Part shown: piece by piece, positions 48,301 through 60,651 of the stretch | Layout of the letters: each line of letters starts with the position of its first letter | Numbering within the stretch: position 1 is the first letter of the stretch | DNA from: Glandiceps talaboti | Taxonomy: Eukaryota > Hemichordata > Enteropneusta > Spengelidae | Direction of reading: 5' to 3' | DNA length: 64,000 nt | NCBI RefSeq assembly: GCF_964340395.1 | Contig: NC_135552.1 | Span: 4,539,201 to 4,603,200 of the forward strand | The notes under the pieces: generated by a model | Database searches by the model: none | The model's input: the letters and a program-made list of their open reading frames with translations, nothing else | Told to the model about the DNA's origin: nothing | Made by a program: the position numbers and the translations under genes

Positions 48301-48556
48301 TTTGAAAATACCACCGTGTGGAAGGTAGGTATCCATCACAGAAGAAATATTTCAACTCAAGGTAGTGTTTCTCTCCCATCATATCTTGCCTTTCAGCTAG
48401 GTGCATTGTTTTGAAAATACCACTGTGTGGTAGGTAGGTATCCATCACTGAAGAAATATTTCAATTCAATGTAGTGTTTCTCTCCCATCATATCTTGCCT
48501 TACAGCTAGGTGGACTGTTGTGAAAATACCACCGTGTGGAAGGTAGGTATCCAATT
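45395..48556. repeat. 109-bp satellite array, about 29 copies
   Basis: The unit includes TGAAGAAATATTTCAACTCA, TCTCTCCCATCATATCTTGC and CTTACAGCTAGGTGGACTGT. Three variants differ in the next segment: A (TTTGAAAATACCACTGTGTGG), B (ACTTTTTCAAAATTCCAATA, TGCGACAGG) and C (TTTTGTAATTTAAATATGCA). Type A dominates; B and C are interspersed and B precedes C at 46318/46436 and 47310/47420. Since 109 is not a multiple of 3, the ~66-codon minus-strand frames are by-products. Confidence 0.93.
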
Positions 48557-50149
48557 AGTGGATGGCTAAATTAGTCAGATAGGGTGTTATTCAGTTTATA
48601 GACACTATATAACTGCATACATCTTCAGTTAGTTAATATAACTTTTGATTATTCATTGAATCTCTCAATTTTTAGTTTATCACTCTGTCAATTACTCAGT
48701 CTGTCAATTTTAAATTAGACAACCAGTTGGTTACTCTATTATTCTGTCAAATTTTATTCCATCGATGAGTGTGTCACTTTTTAATTAGTCAATCATTGCC
48801 AATTTTTAGTTGTTCAACCAGTCTGTCCAATGCTAGTTATTAAATCTCTCTGTCAAGTTTTAGTTAGTCAACCACTCTGACAGTGTTAAAGTCAAACAGT
48901 CTGTTAATATTTACATTGCCATTCAGTTTGCCACATTTTAGTTTGTCTATATGTCAATTTCTCATAGTCAATCTGTCAAGGTTTAGTTAGTGAATCAGTC
49001 TGTCAAATTTTAGTTCGTCAATGGGGCTGTCAGTTTTTAGTTTGTCAAATATTGTCAAATCTTAGTTACACAACCAGTCTGTCAATATTTAGTGTCAATC
49101 AGTTTGTCACCTTGTAGTTTGTCTATATGTCAATTTTTATTTGGGGAATCTGTCTGTAAATGTTAAGTTGGTCAATCTGTGTCAATTTTAATTAGTAAAC
49201 CGCTGTCAGAGTCAAAGTGTACCAGTCTGTCAATATTTACTTTGTCAATCTGTTTTTCACCTTTTACTTTCACTCTATGTCAATTTTAAGTTGGTAAATC
49301 TGTCTGTCTGTCTGTCAAATAGCCAACCAGTCTGTCAAATCTTAGTCAGTCAGTCTGTCAGTCAGTCAGTCTGTCTGTCAGTCTGTCAATGTTAAGTTGG
49401 TAAATCAGTCTGCCTGTCAAATAACCAACCAGTCTGTCAAATCTTAGTCAGTCAGTCAGTCAGTCAGTCAGTCGAGTCAGTCAGTCTGTCTGTCAATTTT
49501 AAGTTGGTCAATGTCTGCCTGTCAAATAGCCAACCAGTCTGTCAAATTGTAGTGAGTTAGTCAGTCTGTCTGTCAATGTTAGGTTGGTAAATCTGTCAAT
49601 TTTAAGTTGGTAAATCTGTCTGTCAATTTTAAGTTGGCCAATGTCTGTCTGTCAAGTAGCCAACCAGTCTGTCAAATCTTAGTCAGTCTGTCTGTCTGTC
49701 TGTCTGTTTTAAGGTGGTCAGTCTCTCTGTCAATTTTTTTTTCAACATGTCTGTCAAATTTTAGTTAGCCAATGCCTCTGCCAATGTTAAGTTCATAACA
49801 CTATCAATTTTAGTTAGCAAAACCAAGTTAGTGTTAAAGTCAACCAATTTGTCAATATTTTTCTTGTCTATCATTTTGTCACCTTTTAGATTGTTTACAT
49901 GTCAATTATTGATACTCTATCAGTCTGTGAATTTTAAATTGGTCAATTTGTCAATTTTAAGTTGGTCAATCTATTTTGTCATATTTTAATTAGTCTATCA
50001 GTCTGTCATATTTTAGTTCATCATTCTCACTGTCAATTTCTATTTAGCCAATCTGTCTGTCAATTTAAAGTTGGACAATCTGTCAATCAGTTTATAGTTA
50101 GTGTACCAGTCTGTTAATCTTTAGTTAGTCAGTGTGTCTGTCAAATTTT

Positions 50150-52700
50150 AGTTAGGCAATCACATTCTCCCCTCAAAGGATGATTGCCGTCTGACCTATC
50201 CCTGTATTTATAAGAAAAGACCTTCTTTTTCATTGATGTTCAATTTGTCATTCTCTTTTCTTTCACTTCTTCAGTTGGTCAATATAACTTTTGATTACTC
50301 AAGCTTTTTGTTAATTTTGTGTTACTTTTATGTTCTATCAGTTTCTAGTTAGTAAACCAGTCTCAAGTTTTAGTTAGTCAGTTAGTCTGTCAAGTTTTAG
50401 TTAGTCAACCAACCAATCTGTCAAGTTTTAGTTAGTCAGTCTGTCTGTCAAGTTTTAGTTAGTCAACCAACCAACCAACCAACCAACCAATCTGTCAAGT
50501 TTTCATTAGTCAGTCTGTCAAGTTTAAGTTAGTCAACCAACCAACCAATCTGTCAAGTTTTAGTTAGTTAGTCAACCAACCAACCAACCAACCAATCTGT
50601 CAAGTTTTAGTTAGTCAGTCTGTCTGGCAAGTTTTAGTTAGTCAACCAACCAACCAACCAATCTGTCAAGTTTTAGTTAGTCAGTCAGGCCGTCAAGTTT
50701 TAGTTAGTCTGTCAAGTTTTAGTGAGTCAGTCTGTCTGTCAATTTTTAGTCAATCAGTCAGTCTGTCTCACAAGTTTTCAGTCTGTCTGTCAAGTTTTAG
50801 TTAGTCAACCAATCTGTCAAGTTTTAGTTAGTCAGTCTGTCTGTCGATCTGTCTGTCTGTCTATCTGTCTGTCAATTTCTAGTTAGCCAATCTGTCTGCT
50901 AGTTCATCATTCTCACTGTCAATTTCTAGTTAGCCAATCTGTCTGCTAGTTCATCATTTTTACTGTCAATTTCTATTTAGCCAAGTTGAACCTGTCTGCT
51001 AATTTTAAATTGGACAAACTGTCAATCATTTTGTAGTTAGTCAATCAGTCTGTAAATTTTAGTTAGTCAATCAGTCTGTCAATTTTTAATTAGTCCACCA
51101 ATCTGTCCATTTCTAGTTAGCCAATCTGTCTGTCAATTTAAAGTTGGTCAGTCTGTCTATCAGTTTCTAGTTAGTGTACCAGTCTGTCAATTTTTAGTAA
51201 GTCAATCAGTCTGTCAAATTTTAGTTAGGCAATCATGTCTCCCTTCAAAGGACGATTGCCATCTGACCTCACCCTGTATTTAGTCTGTCTGTCTGTCAAT
51301 TTTTAGTTAGTCAGCATGCCTCTCAAATTTTTGTTACCCAACCAGTCTGTCAAAATTTGGTTCATCAATGAGTCTGTCAATTTTAAGTTGGTCAATCTGT
51401 CTCTCTCAATTCTTAGTCAACCAGTTTGTCAATTTTAATTTGGTCAATATCTTTGTCAATTTTCAGTCAATCTGCCTGTCATTGCTTAGTTAGTAACCCT
51501 CAGTCAGAGTTAGAGTCAATCAGTCTGTCATTAATTATTTTGTCAATCAGTTTCTCACCTTTTAGTTTGTCTATGTATCAATTTTTGATAACTTAACAGT
51601 CTGTCAATGTTAGGATGGTAAATCTAACTGTCAATGTTTAGTTAGTCAACCAGGCTGTCAATTTAAAGTTAGTCGATCAGTCTGTCAATGATTAGTTAGT
51701 CAATCAGTTTGTCATCTTGTAGTTTGTCTGTCAATTTGAAGTTGGTGAATCTGTCTGTCAATTTTCAGTTACTCTATCAGTCTGTCAATTTTAGTTAGTA
51801 AATCACTCTCTTAGTTTACCAGTCTGTTAATTTTTTAGTCAGTCAATGTGTCTATCAAAATTTAGTTAGTCAATCAGTCTGTCAAAATTTAGTTAGGCAA
51901 TCACGTCTCCCCTCAGAGGATGATTGCCGTCTGACCCATCCCTGTATTTATAAGAAAAGACCATTTTCTCATTGATGTTCAGTTTCTCATTCTCTTTTCT
52001 TCACTCAGTCAATATAAATTTTGATTATTCAAACATTTGGTTAATTTTGAGTCAGTTTATCTATACATGTACTTGTCAATGTTAAGTTGGTCAGTCTGTC
52101 TGTCAATTTTTAGTTAATCAACCAGTCTGTCAATTTTTAATTTGTCAACTTGTCTGTCAATTTGTAGTTAATCAATCTGTCTGTCAAATTCTAGTTAGTC
52201 AACTTCTGACAAATTTAGTTAGTCAATCAATCTGTCAATTTGAGTTAGTTATCAGTCTCTCAGTTGACCTTTTCAAAGAGCTGAGATGCATGGTGCATCA
52301 CCCCATATTACAGTACCATGTGTTCTGTACACATACATGGTTTTGCACATCCCCTCATGGGATAATCGCCACCTGACTCTTCACTGGATTTATGAGGAAA
52401 GACCTTCTTTGTCATTGATGTTCATTTAGTCTATCTTCTTTAATTTTTCATTCAGTCATTTTAATTTTTAATTAGGCAATCATTCTGTCAATTTTTAGTC
52501 TATCTGTGTCTGTCAATTTTTAATCAGTCAACCAGTCTGTCATGTACTCATTGAATGTTCTGAAATGTGTCATACATCACCCCATACAGTACCATGTATT
52601 CTGTTTTGTACAGCCTCCTTAGAGGATGATTGCAACCTGAACATTCACTTGATTTATGAGGAAATTAGGAAAGAACTTCTTTGATGTTTAGTAGGTTATT
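50150..52700. repeat. Five copies of a GAGGATGATTGCCGTCTGACC block inside the array
   Basis: CAATCACATTCTCCCCTCAA, AGGATGATTGCCGTCTGACC, then TATTTATAAGAAAAGACCTT and TTCATTGATGTTCA at 50150-50300 recurs, progressively diverged, at about 51230-51285 (short), 51895-52035, 52335-52435 and 52605-52700. The last two also share an upstream CATCACCCCATA...ACAGTACCATGT segment. This suggests a larger unit that was duplicated with the surrounding simple repeat. Confidence 0.8.
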
Positions 52701-53395
52701 CTGTTTTCTTTTAGTTTTTTTTATTGTCAATTTTTCATTAGTCGCAAAGTCTGTCAATCTTTAGTCAATAAGTCAATTTATAGTGAGTCAGTCAGTTTGT
52801 GCATTTCTAGTTACTAAATCAGTCTGTTAATGTTTAGTTGGTGAAACTGTCTACCACTTTTCATTTGGTCAATATATCAATTTGTAGTGAGTCAATCAGT
52901 GCGAATCTCAGTTAATCAACCAGCCTGTCAATGTTTAGTTAGTGAAACTATCACTTTTTCATTTGGTCAATATATCAATTTGTAGTGAGTCAATCAGTGA
53001 GAATCTCAGTTAATCAACCAGTCCGTCAATGTTTAGTTAGTCATTCGGCCTGTCAATGTTTAATTAGTCAATCTGTCTATATTTCACTGGTCAATCTCTG
53101 TCAAATTGAGTTTGTCAACCTGTCTGTTAATTTCTGGTGGTCAACCAGTCTGTCAACTTTTAACCATTCAAATATTAGTCAAGTTTTTGTGAATCTAATT
53201 AATTAACCAACCAGTCTGTCAATTTTTAGTTAGTCAACCAGTCTGTCAATTTTTAGTTAGTCAACCAGTCTGTCAAGTTTTTGTGAATCTAATTAATTAA
53301 CCAACCTGTCTGTCAATTTTTAGTTAGTCAACCAGTCTGTCAATTTTTAATTAGTCAACAAGTCAACCAGTCTGTCAATTTTTAGTTAGTCAACC

Positions 53396-54480
53396 AGTCT
53401 GTCAATTTTGTATTCATTAGTTAATCAACCAGTCTGTCAATTTTGTGTTAATTAGTTAATCAACCAGTCTGTCAATTTTGTGTTCATTAGTTAATCAACC
53501 AGTCTGTCAATTTTGTGTTAATTAGTTAATCAACCAGTCTGTCAATTTTGTGTTCATTAGTTAATCAACCAGTCTGTCAATTTTGTGTTAATTAGTTAAT
53601 CAACCAGTCTGCCAATTTTGTGTTCATTAGTTAACCAACCAGTCTGTCAATTTTGTGTTCATTAGTTAATCAACCAGTCTGTCAATTTTGTGTTAATTAG
53701 TTAATCAACCAGTCTGTCAATTTTGTGTTCATTAGTTAATCAACCAGTCTGTCAATTTTGTGTTAATTAGTTAATCAACCAGTCTGCCAATTTTGTGTTC
53801 ATTAGTTAATCAACCAGTCTGTCAATTTTGTGTTCATTAGTTAATCAACGAGTCTGTCAATTTTGTGTTAATTAGTTAATCAACCAGTCTGTCAATTTTG
53901 TGTTCATTAGTTAATCAACCAGTCTGTCAATTTTGTGTTCATTAGTTAATCAACCAGTCTGTCAATTTTGTGTTAATTAGTTAATCAACCAGTCTGTCAA
54001 TTTTGTGTTAATTAGTTAATCAACCAGTCTGCCAATTTTGTATTCATTAGTTAATCAACCAGTCTGTCAATTTTGTGTTAATTAGTTAATCAACCAGTCT
54101 GCCAATTTTGTATTCATTAGTTAATCAACCAGTCTGTCAATTTTGTGTTAATTAGTTAATCAACCAGTCTGCCAATTTTGTATTCATTAGTTAATCAACC
54201 AGTCTGTCAATTTTGTGTTAATTAGTTAATCAACCAGTCTGTCAATTTTGTGTTATTTAGTTAATCAACTAGTCTGCAAATTTTGTGTTAATTAGTTAAT
54301 CAACCAGTCTGCCAATTTTGTATTCATTAGTTAATCAACCAGTCTGTCAATTTTGTGTTAATTAGTTAATCAACCAGTCTGTCAATTTTGTGTTATTTAG
54401 TTAATCAACTAGTCTGCAAATTTTGTGTTAATTAGTTAATCAACCAGTCTGTCAATTTTAGTTAATCAACCAGTCTGTCA
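53396..54480. repeat. Homogenised 35-bp tandem repeat, about 30 copies
   Basis: The unit is ATTAGTTAATCAACCAGTCT then GTCAATTTTGTGTTA. The last base of GTGTTA alternates A/C through much of 53440-53780, giving a 70-bp dimer. A later variant is GCCAATTTTGTATTC. Spacing is regular (for example AGTCTG at 53431 and 53466). Confidence 0.92.
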
Positions 54481-55264
54481 ATTTTGTGTTAATTAGTTAA
54501 TCAACCAGTCTGTCAATTTTTAGTTTGTCAACCAGTCTGACAACTTTTAGTTTGTCATGGCAACCAGTCTGTCAATTTTGTGTTAATCAACCAGTCTGTC
54601 AATTTTAGTTAATCAACCAGTCTGTCAATTGTGTGTTATTTAGTTAATCAACCAGTCTGCAAATTTTGTGTTAATTAGTTAATCAACCAGTCTGTCAATT
54701 TTTAGTTAATCAACCAGTCTGCAAATTTTGTGTTAATTAGTTAATCAACCAGTCTGTCAACTTTTAGTTTGTCAACCAGTCTGCCAATTTTGTGTTAATT
54801 AGTTAACCAACCAGTCTGTCAATTTTGTGTTAATTAGTTAATCAACCAGTTTGTTAAGTTTTAGTTTGTCATGGCAACCAGTCTGTCAATTTTGTTTTAA
54901 TTAGTTAATCAAGCAGTCTGTAAGTTTTTAGTTAATCAACCAGTCTGTCAATTTTTAGAACCTGTGAATCAATTCATAAATCAACCAGTCTGTCAACGTG
55001 TAGCTGATCAATTTGTGTCAAATTTTACTAAATCAAGTTTTTAATTCGTCAATGTGTTTGCCATATTAGTCAATATATCTGTCAATTTCTAGTAAGTCAA
55101 CCAACCAACCTGTCTGTCAATTTATTGTTAGCCAATCTGTATGTCAATTTTTAGTTAGTCAACCCTTCTGTTAATTTTAGTTATTGAAACAGTCTGTCAT
55201 TCCTTTGTTGGTTAATCAGTCTGTCAATTTTTAGTTTGATAGTCAATCAATTCTTAAATTGTAA

Positions 55265-55395
55265 ACCAGTCTGTTTGAATAAAAGTGACTTATAAGTTTG
55301 AAGGGGCTGGGCAGATGTATATCTGTATACGTATATTTATTGTAAATTATTGTAAATCTGCATGTCACTATAATAAACTACTACTACTGTTCAAT
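55265..55395. other. Unique island inside the simple-repeat array
   Basis: AAGTGACTTATAAGTTTGAA then GGGGCTGGGCAG ... CTGCATGTCACTATAATAAA then CTACTACTACTG interrupts the array. Ending in AATAAA plus a CTA triplet tail, it resembles the 3' end of a retroposon, but this is only a suggestion. Confidence 0.35.
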
Positions 55396-56165
55396 CTTTC
55401 AATGTTTAGTTAGTTAACCTGTCAATTTTTACTTATTCAAAATGTCAATTTTTAGTAAGTCAACCTGTCTGTCAACTTTCCATGAGTCAACCAGTCTTAA
55501 TTTTAAGTGAGAGTCTTTTAGCTATTTTTTTTAGTCAATCATGCAATCAGTCTTTCAAATTATAGTGAATCAGTCTGTCATGTTTAAATAGTCAATGTAT
55601 TTGTCAGTTTTAGTTAGTCGATGTGTGTGTCAATTCTAAGTTAGTCAACCAGTTTGTCAATTTTTAGTAAGTCAATCAGTCTCAATATTTAGTCAGTCAA
55701 CCGGTCTCTCATTTTTTGTAAATCTGTGTGTGTTAGTACTTAGTGAATCTGTCTGACAATTTTTAGTTGATCACACCAGTCTGTCAATTATTTGTCAGAC
55801 AATTAGTCAGTCAGTTTTTAATAAGTCAATCAGTCTGTGATTTTCTAGTAATTTAATCAGTCTGTCAATTTGTAATTGGACAGTATGTCAATTTTAGTAA
55901 GTCAATCTGTCAATTTTAGTCAATTCATTTTTCTAGATAGTTTGTCAATTTCTTGTTACACAATCAGGCAACAATTTTCATTTTTCAAACTGTAAATCTA
56001 TCTATCTATCTATCTATTTTAAATAGTCTCAATTTCTAATTAGTCAACCAGTCTGTCAGTTTTTATTTAAACAATCAGTCTGTCATTTTTTAGTTTGTCA
56101 ACCTGTCTGTAATTTTTTTGTCGGTCAACTTTATTTAGTGAGTATGAATGTCAGTTGATGAATCA

Positions 56166-57614
56166 TATTATTGGTGTATCTGTTTGTAATATATTTGTAT
56201 ATATCAGGTTAGAGTAAGTTTGAGAATATTTATCTTACTTTGGTTACAAACTAAAACTTGTCATATATTTATACAAGACTATTTAAGGTGAGTAAACACC
56301 TTATTGCTGGTCAGAGCATTGGACAAATCCTACCTCCCTGCCTTCGCAATTTTGGAATTGTTTGGCTTGAAGGAAGGGTTGGGTAGCCGGCTTGCAGCAC
56401 TGAAATCAATAAAACCTTTTTATAGTTTTAAATGAATTCATTGTTGTCCATGTTTTATTGTTGTGTTTTATGATGAATATATCTAAAGTGTTTTGTCTGA
56501 TTCGATGAGGAAATCTAGATACGACAGTGATATGTGAGGTTTGGTTTACTTCAAATTTTTACAAATTTTAACTATTGTTGTTCGATGCCGTAGATTACAT
56601 TATTGGATGGTAGCATAAACGTTGTTCAGATACAATCGTCCTTTATCCTTTAATCAAGATAGTGTATGGCAAATTGAGAATATAAGGAATAGTACTGTAC
56701 TGCAAGTACATCCATCCATTCAATAGCGTATATCAACATATCACAACATATAGTTTTAGTTTGTATCTATCATAGTAAGTCGAAACCTCAATTGCCACTG
56801 TTGTATATTACATATAATTGGTAAAAGTAAAGAATTATATATGTCGTTTGGTAGGGTAAGATTAAGGTGAATCAACACCCACTCCCCTCCCCCTCCCCAA
56901 TACTCTCCTCCAGGGCACCACATACAAAAAACTGTACATGTATGGTACCAAATACCTACTGTATACTGTTCAGAGTTTACCCTACTTTACAGCAGAATTT
57001 AATGAAGGATGTCCGACCATCAGAAATCATTGTCTAGTAAGACATTGCAGTTTTTTGCTGGGGTTGGTAAACCAAGGTAACAGAAAGGGGGAATATGGCA
57101 AAACTAACATACCTTCCAATGTATTGTACCCTGAATTTGATGGGGAACCCTGGTAGAGTTTACCTCCTTACCACCCTTAACAGAAACACTGGTAGGAACC
57201 CTGGTAAAATGACAAGGGAACTCGGGTAGATATTACCTTCTTACCACCCTTAACAAAAACACTGCATAATTGCTGAATTTCTTCTTCCATTTGACTTTCA
57301 TTCCTATTCCAAAAACTAAAATAATCCAGAGTATTAAACATTCATTGTTTTCTAGTTTCTGACATAATCAAAAATAAATATGCAATTTTATATTTACATT
57401 TAATCTCACCAGTTGATACATTAGAATAAAATGAAGATTGTATTGTTGAAAGATGTTAATATTTTACCATTAGGCTCTACATTAGCACGTAAAATCTTTT
57501 TTAATGTTATAAAAATTCTGAGTCAGAACTGGTTTTGTCGAAGGAGAAAAGCCCACTATCACAACATTAAATTTTTACCATTATTTCATGGACGTTCACA
57601 CCGACAATGTTATA
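56166..57614. other. Intergenic, no supported gene
   Basis: It contains a small direct duplication (TTACCTCCTTACCACCCTTA at 57160 and TTACCTTCTTACCACCCTTA at 57232, each followed by ACA(G/A)AAACACTG). The 73-codon frame at 56938-57156 has no domain. Confidence 0.5.
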
Positions 57615-57718
57615 CGGCAATTATAGGGCTTCGCCGTTCGGGGCACAATTTGTGCTCCTTACAAAGCTAAGGGACGATAGTCCCGAGTCTAGCAGCGAGA
57701 CTTGGCAGTCATTTGCCA
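57615..57718. ncRNA. Chain of five short hairpins, possible structured RNA or SINE part
   Basis: Consecutive stems: CGGC/GCCG (57615-57636); GGCACAA/TTGTGCT (57642-57656, one wobble if RNA); GGGAC-GATA-GTCCC (57671-57684); AGTCT-AGCAGCG-AGACT (57686-57702); TGGCA-GTCATT-TGCCA (57703-57718). Five side-by-side stems in 104 bp of otherwise AT-rich DNA are unlikely to be random. No tRNA, snRNA or known riboswitch is recognised. Confidence 0.3.
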
Positions 57719-59453
57719 CTGACAAAGTTCAAAAGATAAAGATATTTTCGATATTCAAGACTGAATGAAAATATGGCTGATACCACGGTTGGTGCAACAA
57801 GAGAGTACAAGAATGAAATGATTAATTGGTTGCTAAATATTGGCACGTTTTACTCTTCATTGCCAATAAAAAGATACTAGTATACATAAGTAAGGGAGCC
57901 GTCATTATTTATGCGCGGGGGGGGGGTTCGGAGGACTATGGGGGCGGTCACTCAAAATCTGGGGAGTGAAAGGGAGGGTTACTCAAAAACTGGGGAGTGA
58001 AAGAGGGGCTGCTCAAAAATTTTGCTAACACTGAAGTATAGAACACACCTTTATATACACGATTTTTGCAAGTTATTTATTAACACAGTGTTTTTTCTGT
58101 TAGAATTTTTTAGTGCATATTGTATATACATAACCCCTAGGAAAATGCATACACATTTGACATATACATGTAGTTTCTGAAGCCAGTACAGTAGACCATA
58201 ACAATCTATAACACAAATTGATCAAACCGTTACTAGTACATTGAGTTCTGTTACGCGAAACAATTAAATCATTAATTGATCAAGTAGTAAGGAATAACCT
58301 GGTTAAAGAAATAAACAGCTGAAGCCACACATGAGGGCAAAGCCAGACCAAATAGGATCAACTCATCTAGAATATCACAGTGTAGATTATACATGTATGC
58401 CAGTCAATGAAAGCATATCAGATACACTTGGATGATATGGCCATGTGACTTGGAGAGGTGAAAATCTCTGACAGGTTTCATTGCACAGATTATAACTGAT
58501 AAATACTGATTATAAATATTAAATACATGTTGAAAACAAAGAATATGGCTATATATAGCCAACTTTTCATTGCACAGATACTAGTACTTGGCGTTCTGTT
58601 ACATGAAATGAATATACATTAAGTATACTATAATTTTTCCTAATTTTAAATGGCTTGGCATACAACTATACAATATACTTTGAGAATTTTTCTCAGTGTT
58701 AGTATACTGAATTAACATTTCAGTTGTAATCAGGAGAGCAGTGGGCAAGACTTACATAAATTGAATCAACAGGCTCGTATCTTCGTTGCTTCTAGCGCCC
58801 GACTGGCTATCCATGCTTTGCGCACTAGTGCTAATAGCAACCGATTTGCAAAGTAACTAAATTGTATCATTGTAAAGAGTGGTTCCTCGTACAAAATGGT
58901 TATATTAAATCTTTAAAAGGTACCACAAGACAGCCAATGTTTTTTAACTTCAGCTATATACACTGCCCTCACATCTCTTTTCGGAAGTTTATGTCTCTCG
59001 GTATGGCGAAGCATTTTAATCACACATTTTTGAATGTTAACAATGGACCTGTTTATATTAAAAGAGGCCAGCATATGGGTGAGAAACAATATTTGCGGCT
59101 TTTTAATTTCAGTGATTCGAACTATTTTACTATGTCGTTCAATTTTTCAAAAAAAATACATTTAAAACAACCTAGATGAAGTCTGTGTACGATTTTATAA
59201 CTCAATAAATGCCAAACATTAATGTTTTTTTCTGAAATTAACAAATTTTTTCTTAACCTACCTGCATGAAGCCATCGATAGCAGCCGTGTTATTTCCAAA
59301 AGTTAATTTAATCGACACAATATTTTCTATTTCACCTACAATAGCGATCATATCACCTCCATAAAGTTGTACCCTGTCCATTATATTCTGCATATCTTTC
59401 ATCTTGTTAGCAATCTCAAGTGGATCAGTAATCTCATTTATTTGTTTGTTTAT
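57719..59453. other. Intergenic, no supported gene
   Basis: A G-run (57916-57926) lies within a GGGGAGTGAAAG direct repeat (57961 and 57992). A 105-codon plus-strand frame at 58862-59179 is open but shows no domain, signal peptide or splice support. Confidence 0.5.
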
Positions 59454-59960
59454 TCATTCATTCATTCATTCAGTCATTCAGTCAGTCAGTCAGTCAGTCA
59501 GTCAGCCAGCCAGTCAGGTATCGATCAGTCAGTCAAACAAGTCATTGACAGAAGTCAGTCCGTCAGTCACGTAAGTCACCCACCCACTCACTCACATACT
59601 CGATCACTCACTCACTCAATTATTCAGTCAGTCAGTCAGTCAGTCAGTCAGTCAGTCAGTCAATTAGACTAGTAAGTCAATCATTCAAACAATCAAACTG
59701 TCAGTCAGTCAGTCAGTCAGTCAGTCAGTCAGTCACTCCACAGCCTCCAGCCAGCCAGATAGTTCGTCAGTCAATCAGCAAGTCACTCAGTCACCCAGTT
59801 AATCAACCAGCAAGCAGCCAGTCTTTCACCAGCCAGCCAGCCAGGTAGTCAGTAAGTTAGTTAGTTAGTCAATCAGTCAGTCAGTCAGCCAGTAAGTTAG
59901 CCAGTCCGTCAGCGAGCCGGCCAGCCAGTTAGTGAACAATCAGTTAGTCGATAAGTCGGT
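59454..59960. repeat. (GTCA)n-rich degenerate microsatellite region
   Basis: ATTC/GTCA/GCCA tetranucleotides, with perfect GTCA runs at about 59480-59502, 59627-59661 and 59701-59735. Confidence 0.9.
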
Positions 59961-60028
59961 CGGTTAGGGGCAACATCAAAAGTTCAATATAATATATCTA
60001 ACTTAATTGCTTAAGTTAGGTCCCAGAC

Positions 60029-60061
60029 CCCCCCCCCCCACCCCACCCCCCCCCCCCCCCC
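60029..60061. repeat. C homopolymer tract
   Basis: Two long C runs separated by ACCCCA. They lie between TAACTTAATTGCTTAAGTTA and TAACTTAACTGACC. Confidence 0.85.
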
Positions 60062-60235
60062 ATCTAACTTAACTGACCTAAAATTGAAAATCGTTTCAGA
60101 CTCATACTGTATACTTCCACTTTCAAACAACGTACCAATATAATACTGAATTATAAATAAAATAGAAAACCATTTTAACTCAGAAAAATACTTTTATTGA
60201 AAACCAACAGAACACAACAACACTGAATTTACACG

Positions 60236-60357
60236 TCAAGTCACATTGATTACTAATGCTGGTATGTCTGGTTTCACTTTCTTTTTTGAAATGGGAGACA
60301 TTTCGTGACTGGGTGTAGGCTCATCAGCAACACTTTGATCGGATGATTTTTGTTTAA
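60236..60357 (-). CDS. Candidate terminal coding exon, minus strand
   Basis: On the minus strand, acceptor TGTATTTTTCAG (60358 upward) is followed by TT, then 39 codons (KQKSSDQSVADEPTPSHEM, then SPISKKKVKPDIPALVINVT) and TGA at 60238-60236. AATAAA (60198-60193) lies about 38 bp past the stop. The exon is hydrophilic, Lys/Ser-rich and phase 1. A matching phase-1 donor preceded by a short ATG frame (MRA then G/GTAAAT) lies at 60651-60642, which would give a 43-residue microprotein; a longer gene with exons further right is equally possible. I do not recognise the protein. Confidence 0.5.
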
Positions 60358-60651
60358 CTGAAAAATACAGGGCCGGTCGGGAAAGTGTAGGAATCGCCTT
60401 TGTTAACTAGTTCAACTAAATTGATTGTACAGATAGATTTGATTCATAAAACTTGACAAGATGTTTTACAGACAGCAGGATACCACTTCCCATTAAAGGC
60501 CATTCCAAAGATTAGATCGGATGAAGTAACCATTTTCACTGGAGTAAAGAACTATAAGCTTATGTAGTAACATTGCAATTCAAACTGTAAAACATTTAGC
60601 TGTCTCTGCAAAACATAGTTTCAACTAGAAATTGCATTTACCAGCTCTCAT

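Larger units (their letters stand above)
48557..56165. repeat. 7.6-kb degenerate GTCAATTTTTAGTTAGTCAACCAGTCT-type array
   Basis: Almost every 20-40 bp repeats a form of AGTCTGTCAATTTTTAGTTA then GTCAACC, with local CCAA (50465-50660) and GTCA/GTCT (49300-49700) runs. It contains the homogenised 35-bp block at 53396-54480, dispersed ~60-140-bp blocks, and a unique island at 55265-55395. Stop codons are frequent and no gene is supported. The tetranucleotide-like unit resembles the GTCA tracts at 59454 and 61645. Confidence 0.9.

Noticed and set aside
45403-48448. Minus-strand protein family with MMGEKHYLELKYFF and DGYLPTTQWYFQNSPPSCKA motifs
   Set aside because: The unit is 109 bp, so each successive unit shifts frame; frames are short and interrupted by stops. 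The motifs are translations of the satellite.
58862-59179. 105-codon plus-strand frame
   Set aside because: No domain, no signal peptide, no splice signals and AT-rich codon use; treated as chance.
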